The notes under the pieces were generated by a model, which made no database searches, was not told the origin of the DNA, and saw nothing but the letters and a program-made list of their open reading frames with translations. A DNA stretch of 18,696 nucleotides from Bacteroidota bacterium (lineage in GTDB: Bacteria; Bacteroidota; Bacteroidia; Cytophagales; Cyclobacteriaceae): NCBI GenBank assembly GCA_024643595.1, contig JAHEMS010000012.1, positions 1 through 18,696 on the forward strand. Reading direction: 5' to 3'. Positions 8,228 to 16,299 of this stretch are shown here, one piece after another; within the stretch, counting starts at the first letter, position 1, and the number at the start of each line of letters is the position of its first letter. The position numbers and the translations under genes were made by a program.

Positions 8228-8314
8228 GAAGGATGTTGTAAGTAATTAACCCTACGCATTGAAATAGTTTACTAACCTTTAACACGGTAGAATGTTGTTT
8301 TTGTTATTGGGAGG

Positions 8315-8338
8315 TTTGAAAATTCAATGATTTTCAAA
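8315..8338. repeat. Perfect inverted repeat in the leader of the ABC half-exporter gene
   Basis: Arms TTTGAAAAT (8315-8323) and ATTTTCAAA (8330-8338) are exact reverse complements with a 6-base centre TCAATG. It lies 88-111 bp upstream of the minus-strand start at 8227 and just downstream of the candidate promoter box at 8360-8367. It could be a protein-binding operator or an A/U-rich RNA hairpin in the 5' leader. Confidence 0.5.
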
Positions 8339-8359
8339 TATCCGTCATAGCAAAGCAAG

Positions 8360-8367
8360 CAAAAGTA
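8360..8367 (-). promoter_or_regulatory. Candidate -7 box for the minus-strand ABC half-exporter
   Basis: The minus strand reads TACTTTTG, matching TAnnTTTG. A TTG at 8386-8384 on the minus strand lies 16 bp upstream, slightly closer than usual for a -33 element. The implied leader to ATG 8227 is about 125 nt and contains the 8315-8338 inverted repeat. Confidence 0.45.
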
Positions 8368-8383
8368 GCTAAACCAATTAAAA

Positions 8384-8398
8384 CAACAGGACCTGTTG
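8384..8398. promoter_or_regulatory. Operator-like perfect palindrome at the -33 position
   Basis: CAACAGG-A-CCTGTTG is a perfect 7-1-7 palindrome. Its proximal half supplies the TTG that would act as the -33 element of the minus-strand promoter at 8360-8367, so a dimeric protein bound here would be well placed to control the exporter gene. The binding protein is unknown and none is encoded beside it. Confidence 0.45.
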
Positions 8399-8476
8399 AT
8401 TAAAGATTTTAATAATCAGTACCCAGCTAAAGAAAAAGGTGATTATATGCATCATCAGAAATTGAGTCAAAAAGTA

Positions 8477-8484
8477 TATTTTTG
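8477..8484 (+). promoter_or_regulatory. Candidate -7 box for the J-domain/KTSC gene
   Basis: TATTTTTG matches TAnnTTTG and ends 7 bp before ATG 8492, giving a transcript with an almost absent leader. This position also argues that translation starts at 8492 and not at the in-frame upstream codons back to 8396. No good -33 TTG was seen. Confidence 0.5.
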
Positions 8485-8491
8485 CGGCCTT

Positions 8492-8938
8492 ATGAAAAAA
8501 ATAATTGAATCCAGGAAGCTATTAGGTGTAGATAAAACTGCCGAATTAAGAGAGCTAAAGACGGTATATAGGAATTTTATGAAGGATTGGCATCCGGATA
8601 AATTTCATCATGACCATGAAGCTAAACAAGCGGCCGAAGAAAAAAGTAAGGCTTTTATTGAAGCATATCACCTGCTGGTGAGTATCGCACCAGAAACACA
8701 TTCACAGCAACTGGAGCAGTATACGGAAGTTATTACCTCTTCGAAAATCGTTGACTTTTTGTATAAATCTCAAACCCTCAAGGTAAATTTTGCCGACAGT
8801 AGCAGCTATGAATATTTTGGCGTCCCCCACTCTATCTATCACAAATTTCTGAATTCGGATACTCCTGATCGCTTTGCGCGCAGACACATTTATCATTCTT
8901 ATGTGTATAGAAAAGTAAATAAGGCGGCAGATATTTAG
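8492..8938 (+). CDS. J-domain protein with C-terminal KTSC domain
   Basis: With the start at ATG 8492 the product is 148 residues. An N-terminal DnaJ-like domain (about 1-68) contains the HPD tripeptide (H34-P35-D36), the element that stimulates Hsp70 ATPase, in the context MKDWHPDKF. The C-terminal part (about 83-141) resembles the KTSC domain, a short domain also found at the end of some lysyl-tRNA synthetases and suggested to bind RNA. Its central YxY motif is Y106-E-Y108 in SYEYFGVP, followed by the conserved-looking DRFARRHIYHSY. The protein has no signal or membrane segment. The start was chosen because MKKIIESRKLLGV begins the family's domain and a promoter-like box lies just upstream. 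It may be an Hsp70 co-chaperone linked to RNA; that is inference from the domains. Confidence 0.82.
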   Translation: MKKIIESRKLLGVDKTAELRELKTVYRNFMKDWHPDKFHHDHEAKQAAEEKSKAFIEAYHLLVSIAPETHSQQLEQYTEVITSSKIVDFLYKSQTLKVNFADSSSYEYFGVPHSIYHKFLNSDTPDRFARRHIYHSYVYRKVNKAADI

Positions 8939-9040
8939 AAGTTGGAAATGGATTTCGAATTCACCGACCTGAAAATATTGAGCATTCTTGCTAAGTACAG
9001 GCAGAAGGAACCTGCTGAGGTTACGTAATTCAGACGACCG

Positions 9041-11293
9041 CTAAATGGGACGAAGTGAAATTCGCTGGTTAGGTATTGTTTTTATCTTGATCACATTGCC
9101 TGTTACTTCATAGTGAACATTTTCTATCTGAAAGTTTTCAAACACATTCTTTATTTTAAGTTCACCTCCTTTTTCACTTTGGATGATAACCTCCCGGATA
9201 GTTCCTTTTTCCTTTTTGGCCGAAACCACAAACGCCCCTTCGGCACGCAGCTGATGAAATGAAACTTCACGCCAGTTTTCCGGGATGGCAGGGAATATTT
9301 CAATCACACCATTATGACTTTGTAATAACATCTCCTGCACGGCTGATGCGAATGCAAAATTTCCTTCGAGTGTAAATGGCCGGTATCGGAAAGAGGATAA
9401 TTTTCCTTCGCATTGATCCCCATTCACATGAAAGCTATTGGGCAAGGTGAAACAGGAAGCAAATTTTTGAAGAGTCTCAGCGGTTTTTTGTCCTTGACCC
9501 ATGCGGGCATACATGTTTGCCTGCCAACAGAATGAATAACCCACCCAATTCATTGATCCATTTTTTTCAAGTCCTTTCATAGAGGCATTAATCATTTCAC
9601 GATCCTCATCATTGGAATAGTTAAGAATAGAAAGTGGATGAAAGGCCATAAGATGAGAAAGATGCCGGTGTGATTCTGCAAAAGGTACACCGGGAGCAAC
9701 GGCCAATGCCCCCAAATTATCCTGGCTAAAGTTGGGCCATAGATCCAATTGTTTGCGCCAATGTTCGGCCTCTTCAGAAAGATTAAGTTCAAGGGTAAGT
9801 TCGATAGCCTTAATATACGTCCATCGAATAATAGCCAGATCATAATTGGTAGTTTCGGTAAACCATGCGGTGATTCGGTTATCATTAATCTCCGGACTCG
9901 AACTCAGGGGTAATTTTCTTTTTCCATTGGCACCGACCGATGAAATATTATCAAAAAAAATAGCAACGTCCCGAATCCATGGATAAGCTCTTTCTTTTAA
10001 ATAATTCTTATCCATGGTATATCTCCATTCCAGATAAAAGTGATGTGCCAACCAGCCAGCTATCGTAGGCGAACAGCTATATTGAATCCATCCACCCATT
10101 TCTTTACCATCAAGGGTAGTCACCCCAGGAACGTTAAGCCCGGGAACATCAAAATATCGTTCCGTATACTTTTCAAATACCGGCTTACTGCGCCATAACC
10201 AATCGGTGAATCCTTTTGCCTCCTTCAGGTGATTGCCTGAGTAAGAAGGCCAATAACTAAGTTGTGTATTTAGATCATTATGAATATCCCCTTTCCACGG
10301 AGGAAGATTTCCATTGTCGGCCGTCCATATGGCCTGGAGTGTAATAGGCGGTGCATATTCCCGTGCGGTACAACCGAATTTGTAATTCTCAAGATACCAT
10401 TGTCGCTCAATAAGTGAATCGGGGATGCTTAGCGATGATTGATTCCAGAAATTGCTCCACCATTTTTTATTTTCTGCAAATTCTTTTTCAAAACCTCTTT
10501 CAACGGCCTGCTTTGTTTCTTCATCCGCGGAAATATTTTTTTGGTTATATGGTGACGAAGAGGTAATGCCCCAAACACCTTCTATTCCGTTTTTAGATTT
10601 CGTCCAGGTAACACTCACCTTATATTCGAAACCATTCCATCCGGTCTGAGTATAGTCGACACCATTGGCTCTGGTATTAATTTGCCCTTGTTTATAGCCG
10701 AGTCGTGGAAGGCCCTGACCTTCAACAGAGTTGTTGCTGGAAATATTACTTCCCTCATAGTTGGGGGGAAGCAACGATGGAGTAATGGATGCGTTTTCGA
10801 ATTTATACCAACCTATCGGCAGATTGGGGTGGATGAATGTAAGCAGTCGTGCTCCATTTTTCCATTTCACTTCCGCAATTCCTTCTTTAATGTAAAGACG
10901 AGTTTCGCTCACATCACCTAATGCGGCAATGTCAAATTCAAGGGCTGCTCCTGGAATTTTAGAGGGAGCAGGATCGCGTTCATAAGGCAGGTCGCCCAGC
11001 TCCTGAATTACCTTATAATCATTTTTTGCTACCTGATCCTGCACCATTTTGAAAGTAAGTTTATCAATATCACGGGTGGGGCGTTGATCCCACAAGTCAG
11101 CCCGGTCCAGAGAAAATCTTAGCTTCCCACTTTTTTGCCAGATGAGATTGCCAACCATTCCGTTGCCCAGAGGTAAACCTTCATCCCAACTTTTAGCGAG
11201 CGAATTGAATTGCAGATCATGACGAAAGGGAACTTGCGAAACCGCATCGATGAAGTAAAATAAAAAAAGTGCGACAAGAATTAGTTTACTCAT
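9041..11293 (-). CDS. Secreted glycoside hydrolase, family GH95-like
   Basis: With the start at ATG 11293 the protein is 750 residues and begins with a signal peptide (about 1-20, ending AVSQ). The upstream in-frame ATG at 11344 would place charged residues ahead of the signal and overlap the previous gene, so I reject it. GH95 members include alpha-L-fucosidases and related exo-enzymes acting on glycans. Family-like landmarks in order are LPLGNGMVGN (40-49), AIWTADNGNLPPWKGD (321-336), DLNTQLSYWP (340-349), SSPE (465-468, E468 at the general-acid position), HRHLSHL (542-548) and LEGNFAFASAVQEMLLQSH (642-660). Two positions that I recall as Asn and Asp in characterised GH95 enzymes are here D340 and E643. 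It follows the deacetylase gene by 40 bp, probably in one operon. The substrate is not predictable. Confidence 0.75.
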   Translation of the reverse strand: MSKLILVALFLFYFIDAVSQVPFRHDLQFNSLAKSWDEGLPLGNGMVGNLIWQKSGKLRFSLDRADLWDQRPTRDIDKLTFKMVQDQVAKNDYKVIQELGDLPYERDPAPSKIPGAALEFDIAALGDVSETRLYIKEGIAEVKWKNGARLLTFIHPNLPIGWYKFENASITPSLLPPNYEGSNISSNNSVEGQGLPRLGYKQGQINTRANGVDYTQTGWNGFEYKVSVTWTKSKNGIEGVWGITSSSPYNQKNISADEETKQAVERGFEKEFAENKKWWSNFWNQSSLSIPDSLIERQWYLENYKFGCTAREYAPPITLQAIWTADNGNLPPWKGDIHNDLNTQLSYWPSYSGNHLKEAKGFTDWLWRSKPVFEKYTERYFDVPGLNVPGVTTLDGKEMGGWIQYSCSPTIAGWLAHHFYLEWRYTMDKNYLKERAYPWIRDVAIFFDNISSVGANGKRKLPLSSSPEINDNRITAWFTETTNYDLAIIRWTYIKAIELTLELNLSEEAEHWRKQLDLWPNFSQDNLGALAVAPGVPFAESHRHLSHLMAFHPLSILNYSNDEDREMINASMKGLEKNGSMNWVGYSFCWQANMYARMGQGQKTAETLQKFASCFTLPNSFHVNGDQCEGKLSSFRYRPFTLEGNFAFASAVQEMLLQSHNGVIEIFPAIPENWREVSFHQLRAEGAFVVSAKKEKGTIREVIIQSEKGGELKIKNVFENFQIENVHYEVTGNVIKIKTIPNQRISLRPI

Positions 11294-11333
11294 TATTAAA
11301 ATGATCTTTCGTTCCTTGAAAAAAGGGTTAGGG

Positions 11334-12215
11334 TCATTTACCAAGCATTGGGAATAGCCGTTTTATATCCTCTGTAGTTGGTTGAGTGCCGTATTCGCAA
11401 ATCTCAAAAGCTTCAACATTTTTTACTTTAGCAGCACGCTCTTTTCCATACCATTTCTCGATGGATTGGATCATTTCAGGAGTGATGCGCCGGGTTTGTC
11501 GCTTTGTTAGCCAGGCCATCCTCTCTGATTTTGAATCTGGCACTTCGTTCAGATATCCACCGATCCATGGTAGCCATTCAAAATATTGTGATTCATGGGC
11601 GGCCATCGCATTCACTTTTTTATCGAACACGCTGGTAATGTCTACCGAAACATCTGGACGGAAAGGGTTTGGCCGCTGGAAATAATCCTGAAAGTAGAGG
11701 AACACCGGATTCTTTCTAAGCGGCGGAGTTTCAGGAGCAATATTAGGAACCGCTACCATATAGGCGGCATCCTGCACAAGCACACCGGTATATCGGTGAT
11801 CCGGATGATAATCATTGGGGCGGGGTGCTATTACAATATCAGCGTTCCATTCTCGTATTTTACGAATAATCTGAAGACGTACATTAAGATTTGGTGTCAA
11901 CTCGCCATCATGGTTATTCAGTACATCGTAGGTTACGCCAAATCGTTTGCCCGCTTCGGTAGCTTCTGCAAGTCTTCTCTTGGCCAGCGCGCCTCCTCCT
12001 TCAATTTGATGCCCCGCATCTCCATTGGTAACAGCAACAAATTTTACAGCATAACCCATAGAAGCGAATAGGATAGCGGTCCCGCCACCACCATTATCAC
12101 AATCATCGGGGTGAGCTCCAATCATAATAATGCGAATGGCTTCAGCATTAGATTGGCAGAATGAAACAGAAGAAATGAAAAGTAAGAATAGAAATGTTAA
12201 CGATATTTTTTTCAT
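11334..12215 (-). CDS. Secreted PIG-L/LmbE family deacetylase
   Basis: This 293-residue protein has an N-terminal signal peptide (about 1-20, ending VSFCQ). PIG-L enzymes are zinc-dependent hydrolases that remove N-acetyl groups from sugars such as GlcNAc conjugates. The first metal motif is AHPDD (H35, D37, D38) and the second is HPDH (137-140, with H140 the likely third ligand) in PRPNDYHPDHR, matching the family. Export and placement directly ahead of a secreted GH95-like hydrolase suggest that the pair acts on an acetylated glycan or glycoconjugate; that is an inference. C20 follows Phe, so a lipoprotein anchor is unlikely. Start ATG 12215 gives a clean signal peptide. A one-mismatch promoter-like box (TAACTTTA on the minus strand, 12275-12282) lies upstream. 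Confidence 0.85.
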   Translation of the reverse strand: MKKISLTFLFLLFISSVSFCQSNAEAIRIIMIGAHPDDCDNGGGGTAILFASMGYAVKFVAVTNGDAGHQIEGGGALAKRRLAEATEAGKRFGVTYDVLNNHDGELTPNLNVRLQIIRKIREWNADIVIAPRPNDYHPDHRYTGVLVQDAAYMVAVPNIAPETPPLRKNPVFLYFQDYFQRPNPFRPDVSVDITSVFDKKVNAMAAHESQYFEWLPWIGGYLNEVPDSKSERMAWLTKRQTRRITPEMIQSIEKWYGKERAAKVKNVEAFEICEYGTQPTTEDIKRLFPMLGK

Positions 12216-12305
12216 ATGAGAAGAATTAGAGGGTCAATGAAAATAGGCCATTTTTAATTTAATGTCTAACCTAATAAAGTTACGATTCTGATTTTTCTGT
12301 CACGC

Positions 12306-12359
12306 ATAAAAATGAAGCCACCAATTCTAAGGTCTTCCAATCTTTAAAATCCGTGGCTT
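12306..12359 (-). terminator. Rho-independent terminator after the propeller-amidohydrolase gene
   Basis: The outer stem AAGCCAC (12315-12321) pairs perfectly with GTGGCTT (12353-12359). A 2x2 internal loop leads to an inner stem, ATTCTAAGG (12324-12332) with CTTTAAAAT (12342-12350), containing one mismatch and one G-U pair, closed by a 9-base loop. On the minus strand the stem is followed directly by CATTTTT. It begins 16 bp after the stop of the gene ending at 12376 and separates it from the PIG-L gene. Confidence 0.65.
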
Positions 12360-12375
12360 ATATATCGCTGCATAA

Positions 12376-15300
12376 TTATTTATTCAAACCGGGTAAACCA
12401 GGTACTGGCATTGCTTGTTCATTCCCAAATGAAGGCGCTTTTCTTACAACGGGATGCTCTTCATCCAGGGTGTTTCCATCATACAGCCTGCCATTCTTCA
12501 TTACTTTGTTAACGGTGTTGGTATTTCGAATATCCTCCAATGGATTTTTATCAAGGATTATTAAATCAGCAAGTTTTCCTGGTTCAATGCTACCAAGGTC
12601 TCCGTCCAATCCAATTGCTTTTGCGCCCTGTATGGTGGCTACTTTTAATGCATTGTGGTTGCTGATACCACCCGATGCAATACTCCATAACTCCCAATGA
12701 TAACCTAACCCCTGAAGCTGACCATGTGAACCTACGCCCGCATTACCTCCTGCCTTCACTAGATTATTAACAAACTGAGCGTGATCATCAAACACGTGCT
12801 CTTCTTTCATGAACCATGAGGCCCTTCTTCTTGATTTACTATCGACATCCGATTTTGGAGTGAAATGATTCAGCTTCGGATCTCCATTCACATTTTCCGT
12901 TTCGTAAAAATAATTTTCGGCCCAAGGGCCACCATAGGAAACGAGGAGGGTGGGTGTATATGTCATTTTTGAAGCGGCCACCGCAGTAATAAAATCTTTA
13001 TATAATGGATAAATCGGGAAGGTGTGTTCATGACCGGGATATCCATCAATCAGATTGGTCATGTTAAGCTTAAAATCCAATCCACCCTCGGTGGTAGGCA
13101 TCAGTTGCTGCTCTTTAGCAGCTTGTATAATCCACTGGCGGTGCTGACGATTGCCCGTCAGATACATCTTTATTGTTTTAGTATTGTAGTATTCGGAATA
13201 CTGTTTCAGTATATCCCTTGCCTGATCAAGATCTTTCAAGTTATATGCCCAATACCCTACGCCAGGTCCGGTGCTGTAAATACGAGGGCCAATTATTTCT
13301 CCCGTTTCGATCATGTCGCTATAAGTAAGGACATCGGTAGTTCCGGTTTGAGGATCGCGCGTGGTAGTAACACCATAAGCAAGGTTGGCGGCATAAGCCC
13401 AGACCTGCATCTTATGTATACCCCAGGATGGTCGCAGGTGTGCATGAGTATCCACGAAACCAGGGACAATGGTTTTGCCACTCATTTCCATTTTCTGAAC
13501 AGCAGCATCTACTGAAATTGTACCAGTGGCACCCACCTGTTTGATACGGGCATTTTCAATTAAAACATCACCGTGTTCAATTACCTCATCGCCCTTCATA
13601 GTAATGATGCGGGCATTTTGCAATAATAATTTTCCTGTTGGAATATCCTTTAGCACACTAGTCTTGATCCGTAGCTCTTCCGGCTTATAGCCCTCGTCTT
13701 TTTTCTCTTCCGGTTTCTTGTCGGACTCTTTATTATCCTCTTCCTTCTTTTTAGTGCCATCCTCCTTTGCTTTTTCTTCTTCTGCTTTTTTCTTTTTCAG
13801 CTCTTCTTCTTTAGTTATAGCTTCATCAAGATCGTAGGCGAAGAAAGCATTGCCAAGCGTGAAATAAACTTTTTTACCATTGTTGTTCCAGGAAGGAAAT
13901 TCACCGCCAAGCTTAGTTAATTTTCGAGCTGGGAATTGCGCTTTATCTGGGTCAGCAACTGATATTTTTGGAGCCTCTCCACCAGTCTTTGGCACAGTTA
14001 CAATATAGACCTCATTGTTAACCTTAACCAGTGCTTGTTCACCCTCCGGAGCCATCAGAATCACGTCCGCATTGGAAGGCTCCCGGACAGGTTCTTCCGG
14101 AGATTCGTAAAGCATACAATTATTTTCACCAATCACCGATCCATATGTCATAATACCACTAACTTTTAAATGGGATTTTTCATCTGTGCCATCCCAACGA
14201 ATAGATACTAATCCCTTCTGGTCACTGTATAAATAGATTCTGTCACTTGATTTCGTAAAATGTGGCCTGCCTCTCCCTTTTGCTTTTGCAATCTCAGTTA
14301 TTGCGCCTCCGTCACTGCTAATCCAACCTATCATTTCCTGTTTGGCAAATGCAACTGGCCCAGCGCCTTCTTTAAAACTTGTTGAGCTTCCTTGTATGAA
14401 TACAATCTTATTACCCTGATAAGTCCAGACAATATCCGTATAAAGGGAAGCTTCGGAAGTAAGCTTCACAGCTTTAGGCGCTTTTGCTTTGAAATTGATT
14501 TTATAAATGTGTCCACCCTCCCCCTCCCAGGTTACCCACGCCAGTTGTGAGCCATCTGCGCTCCAGGCGGGCGATGCTTCTGTAACTTTATTGTTAGTTA
14601 CTCTTTTTGGAGTTCCATTTGGCAAACTCATTGTATAGAGTTTGTTCAAGGCAGTGTAGGCAAGTTGTTTGCCATCTGGAGAAACAACGGCATCGCGTAT
14701 TTGGGTTACGATCAGATCCTTATCATCCTTGATGGGATATTTGAAATCAGCCACAACAGGACCAAGTAAAAATTCAGTTTCTATTTCAAAAGGAATATTA
14801 ACAGCGCTCCCACCAGCTACCGGGATGCTATAAAACTTTCCTCCATAAGAAGCAATTACGTTTTTGCTGTCCGGTGAAAAGGACATGGCCGGCAATACAC
14901 CCAACGGTGCAATGGATTCCTGTTCATCGTGTTGCACAGGATAGGCCAACCACTTTTCTTCATCTGACTTTAAATTGCGGAGAAGTAAACCTGTTTGATC
15001 ATTATATCGTGATCCATAAACCAGCCATTTTCCATCGGGCGAGAGCGTTGGGGCAAAGGCAGATCCATAGCGCGAAGTCTTTACTTCAGTCTCACCGGTT
15101 TCCCGATCATAGACAGCCAACTGATATTGGGGTAACTGTGCATTATAATTCCATGCGCTTGTTCTTTGGGAATACCAGATAAAACGACCTTCATCTCCGA
15201 AGGCAGGTTCAACAGTTTTTAAATTATCTGGTTTGCTGATCAATTGTGCACCCGAACCTCCATCCTTATGAAACATCCACAGTTTTAAATTTCGCGTTCC

Positions 15301-15786
15301 ACGAGAGCCAATAATATAGTTACCATCAGGCGTCCACTCGGCTGATTGATAATGATCGGTATTACCCTTCGTCACTTGTAAAGAGTCCTTTTTATCCAAA
15401 GAAAACCACCAGATATTTTCGCCACCACTTCGATCAGAGATAAATAAAAGCTTGGATCCATCCGGACTAAACTTGGGATGTGAATCGAATGCCATACCGT
15501 TGGTAAATTGTTTGGGTTTACCTCCTGTTATGGGCATCGTAAAAATATCACCCATGAAATCGAAAGCGATGGTTTTGCCATCTGGACTCACGTCCAACGA
15601 CATCCAGGTACCCTCATTGGTTTTAATTGGAATTCGCCTGGCGATTTCAAGTGGAAGGTCTTTTTTCTTTTTAGGTTTCGCTTTTACTAAAGTATCAGCT
15701 TTTTCTTCTTTTTTGGGCTCCTGCGCATTTAGTTGAAACAATCCCATTAAAAATAATGCGCCAACCAAACCGAATATTTTCTTCAT
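12376..15786 (-). CDS. Large secreted TolB-like beta-propeller / amidohydrolase fusion
   Basis: This 1136-residue protein has a signal peptide (1-21, ending LNA-Q) and a Lys-rich stretch (24-43). A long region of TolB/WD40-like PD40 repeats follows (about 55-655), with SPDG/WTPDG/WSADG-type motifs near 67, 107, 152, 249, 369 and 408. Next comes a Glu/Lys-rich linker (about 658-702), then an amidohydrolase domain (about 718-1105). Metal-site residues visible are H781 and H783 (THAH), K873 at the carboxylated-lysine position and H919/H921 (GHEH). The usual late TD motif is replaced by GSHGQLQGLG (1019-1028). C-terminal residues ADLIILDKNPLEDIRNT close the barrel as in other amidohydrolases. A periplasmic or surface peptidase- or amidase-like role is possible but unproven. 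It stands alone, with a terminator behind it. Confidence 0.88.
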   Translation of the reverse strand: MKKIFGLVGALFLMGLFQLNAQEPKKEEKADTLVKAKPKKKKDLPLEIARRIPIKTNEGTWMSLDVSPDGKTIAFDFMGDIFTMPITGGKPKQFTNGMAFDSHPKFSPDGSKLLFISDRSGGENIWWFSLDKKDSLQVTKGNTDHYQSAEWTPDGNYIIGSRGTRNLKLWMFHKDGGSGAQLISKPDNLKTVEPAFGDEGRFIWYSQRTSAWNYNAQLPQYQLAVYDRETGETEVKTSRYGSAFAPTLSPDGKWLVYGSRYNDQTGLLLRNLKSDEEKWLAYPVQHDEQESIAPLGVLPAMSFSPDSKNVIASYGGKFYSIPVAGGSAVNIPFEIETEFLLGPVVADFKYPIKDDKDLIVTQIRDAVVSPDGKQLAYTALNKLYTMSLPNGTPKRVTNNKVTEASPAWSADGSQLAWVTWEGEGGHIYKINFKAKAPKAVKLTSEASLYTDIVWTYQGNKIVFIQGSSTSFKEGAGPVAFAKQEMIGWISSDGGAITEIAKAKGRGRPHFTKSSDRIYLYSDQKGLVSIRWDGTDEKSHLKVSGIMTYGSVIGENNCMLYESPEEPVREPSNADVILMAPEGEQALVKVNNEVYIVTVPKTGGEAPKISVADPDKAQFPARKLTKLGGEFPSWNNNGKKVYFTLGNAFFAYDLDEAITKEEELKKKKAEEEKAKEDGTKKKEEDNKESDKKPEEKKDEGYKPEELRIKTSVLKDIPTGKLLLQNARIITMKGDEVIEHGDVLIENARIKQVGATGTISVDAAVQKMEMSGKTIVPGFVDTHAHLRPSWGIHKMQVWAYAANLAYGVTTTRDPQTGTTDVLTYSDMIETGEIIGPRIYSTGPGVGYWAYNLKDLDQARDILKQYSEYYNTKTIKMYLTGNRQHRQWIIQAAKEQQLMPTTEGGLDFKLNMTNLIDGYPGHEHTFPIYPLYKDFITAVAASKMTYTPTLLVSYGGPWAENYFYETENVNGDPKLNHFTPKSDVDSKSRRRASWFMKEEHVFDDHAQFVNNLVKAGGNAGVGSHGQLQGLGYHWELWSIASGGISNHNALKVATIQGAKAIGLDGDLGSIEPGKLADLIILDKNPLEDIRNTNTVNKVMKNGRLYDGNTLDEEHPVVRKAPSFGNEQAMPVPGLPGLNK

Positions 15787-15888
15787 ACAGATGTAGATTT
15801 TACACGAATAAAGAAGAATATTCCGAATAACATGAAAAGTTTATCTCTTTTCTATGGAAGGCAAGACAGACAGCAAAAGAGGTGACGT

Positions 15889-16299
15889 TTAGGGATATTT
15901 TCCTGTTTGTAAATTCCTGAGTTCAAATTTCTTCTTAATCAACCTTTTGTCCAGCCACTGCAAAAAAAGGATGAAGGCAATCGCAAAGGTAACGAGTCCG
16001 GAATTGCCAGATAAAAATTTAAAAACCCCGGTTGTCCATTGTGTACTCGTAAGCACTAAAGCGACAATCAATGAAATTAGGGTAAGAAATATTCCAGCAG
16101 CCATCCACCAATAGTCGCGCTTCTCTTCTTTTTTTTCGATGATGGCAACGATCCGATCAGCGAAAGGAAGCGAAACGTGAAAGTCTGGCTCTTTGGTGAG
16201 TATATTAAAAACGTGATGATAAGCGGTCGCGTCGTCACTGGATTCGTTCACCAATCCCTTCTCGACCTGGTTTTGTAATTCTTCTTCGAGATTTTTCAT
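15889..16299 (-). CDS. Two-helix membrane protein coupled to the ECF sigma factor, candidate anti-sigma or sigma partner
   Basis: The product has 136 residues with a hydrophilic N-terminus of about 62 residues, two transmembrane helices (about 64-84 and 100-115) and a basic C-terminal tail. Its ATG overlaps the sigma-factor stop as ATGA (16296-16299), a classic sign of translational coupling and a joint role. It contains no cysteine, so it is not a zinc-type (ZAS) anti-sigma factor, and I see no match to FecR-type anti-sigmas. The segment EPDFHVSLPFADRIVAIIEKKEEKR (about 37-61) just before the first helix is the most likely sigma-contact or structured part. The role is inferred from coupling and topology; no domain family was recognised with confidence. 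Confidence 0.75.
   Translation of the reverse strand: MKNLEEELQNQVEKGLVNESSDDATAYHHVFNILTKEPDFHVSLPFADRIVAIIEKKEEKRDYWWMAAGIFLTLISLIVALVLTSTQWTTGVFKFLSGNSGLVTFAIAFILFLQWLDKRLIKKKFELRNLQTGKYP

Noticed and set aside
8948..9028. A 26-codon ORF after the J-domain gene (ATG 8948 to TAA 9028).
   Set aside because: It is short, with no recognisable product and no promoter or ribosome-binding site that stands out. It fills the gap between two convergent genes and could easily occur by chance.
11294..11344. ATG at 11344 as the start of the GH95-like gene, overlapping the PIG-L stop by 11 bp.
   Set aside because: It places charged and polar residues ahead of the signal peptide; ATG 11293 starts the signal peptide cleanly.
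11595..12071. A 158-codon plus-strand open frame opposite the PIG-L gene.
   Set aside because: The minus strand encodes clear HPDD and HPDH metal motifs here; the antisense translation has no features of a real protein.
13024..13515. A 163-codon open frame on the plus strand inside the propeller-amidohydrolase gene.
   Set aside because: It is antisense to a well-supported domain and its translation shows no family-like pattern, so it is a shadow of the minus-strand coding frame.
13680..13812. Glu/Lys-rich low-complexity stretch in the propeller-amidohydrolase gene, considered as an inserted repeat or frameshift.
   Set aside because: The frame is continuous, there are no exact nucleotide repeats, and charged linkers between domains are ordinary in such fusions.
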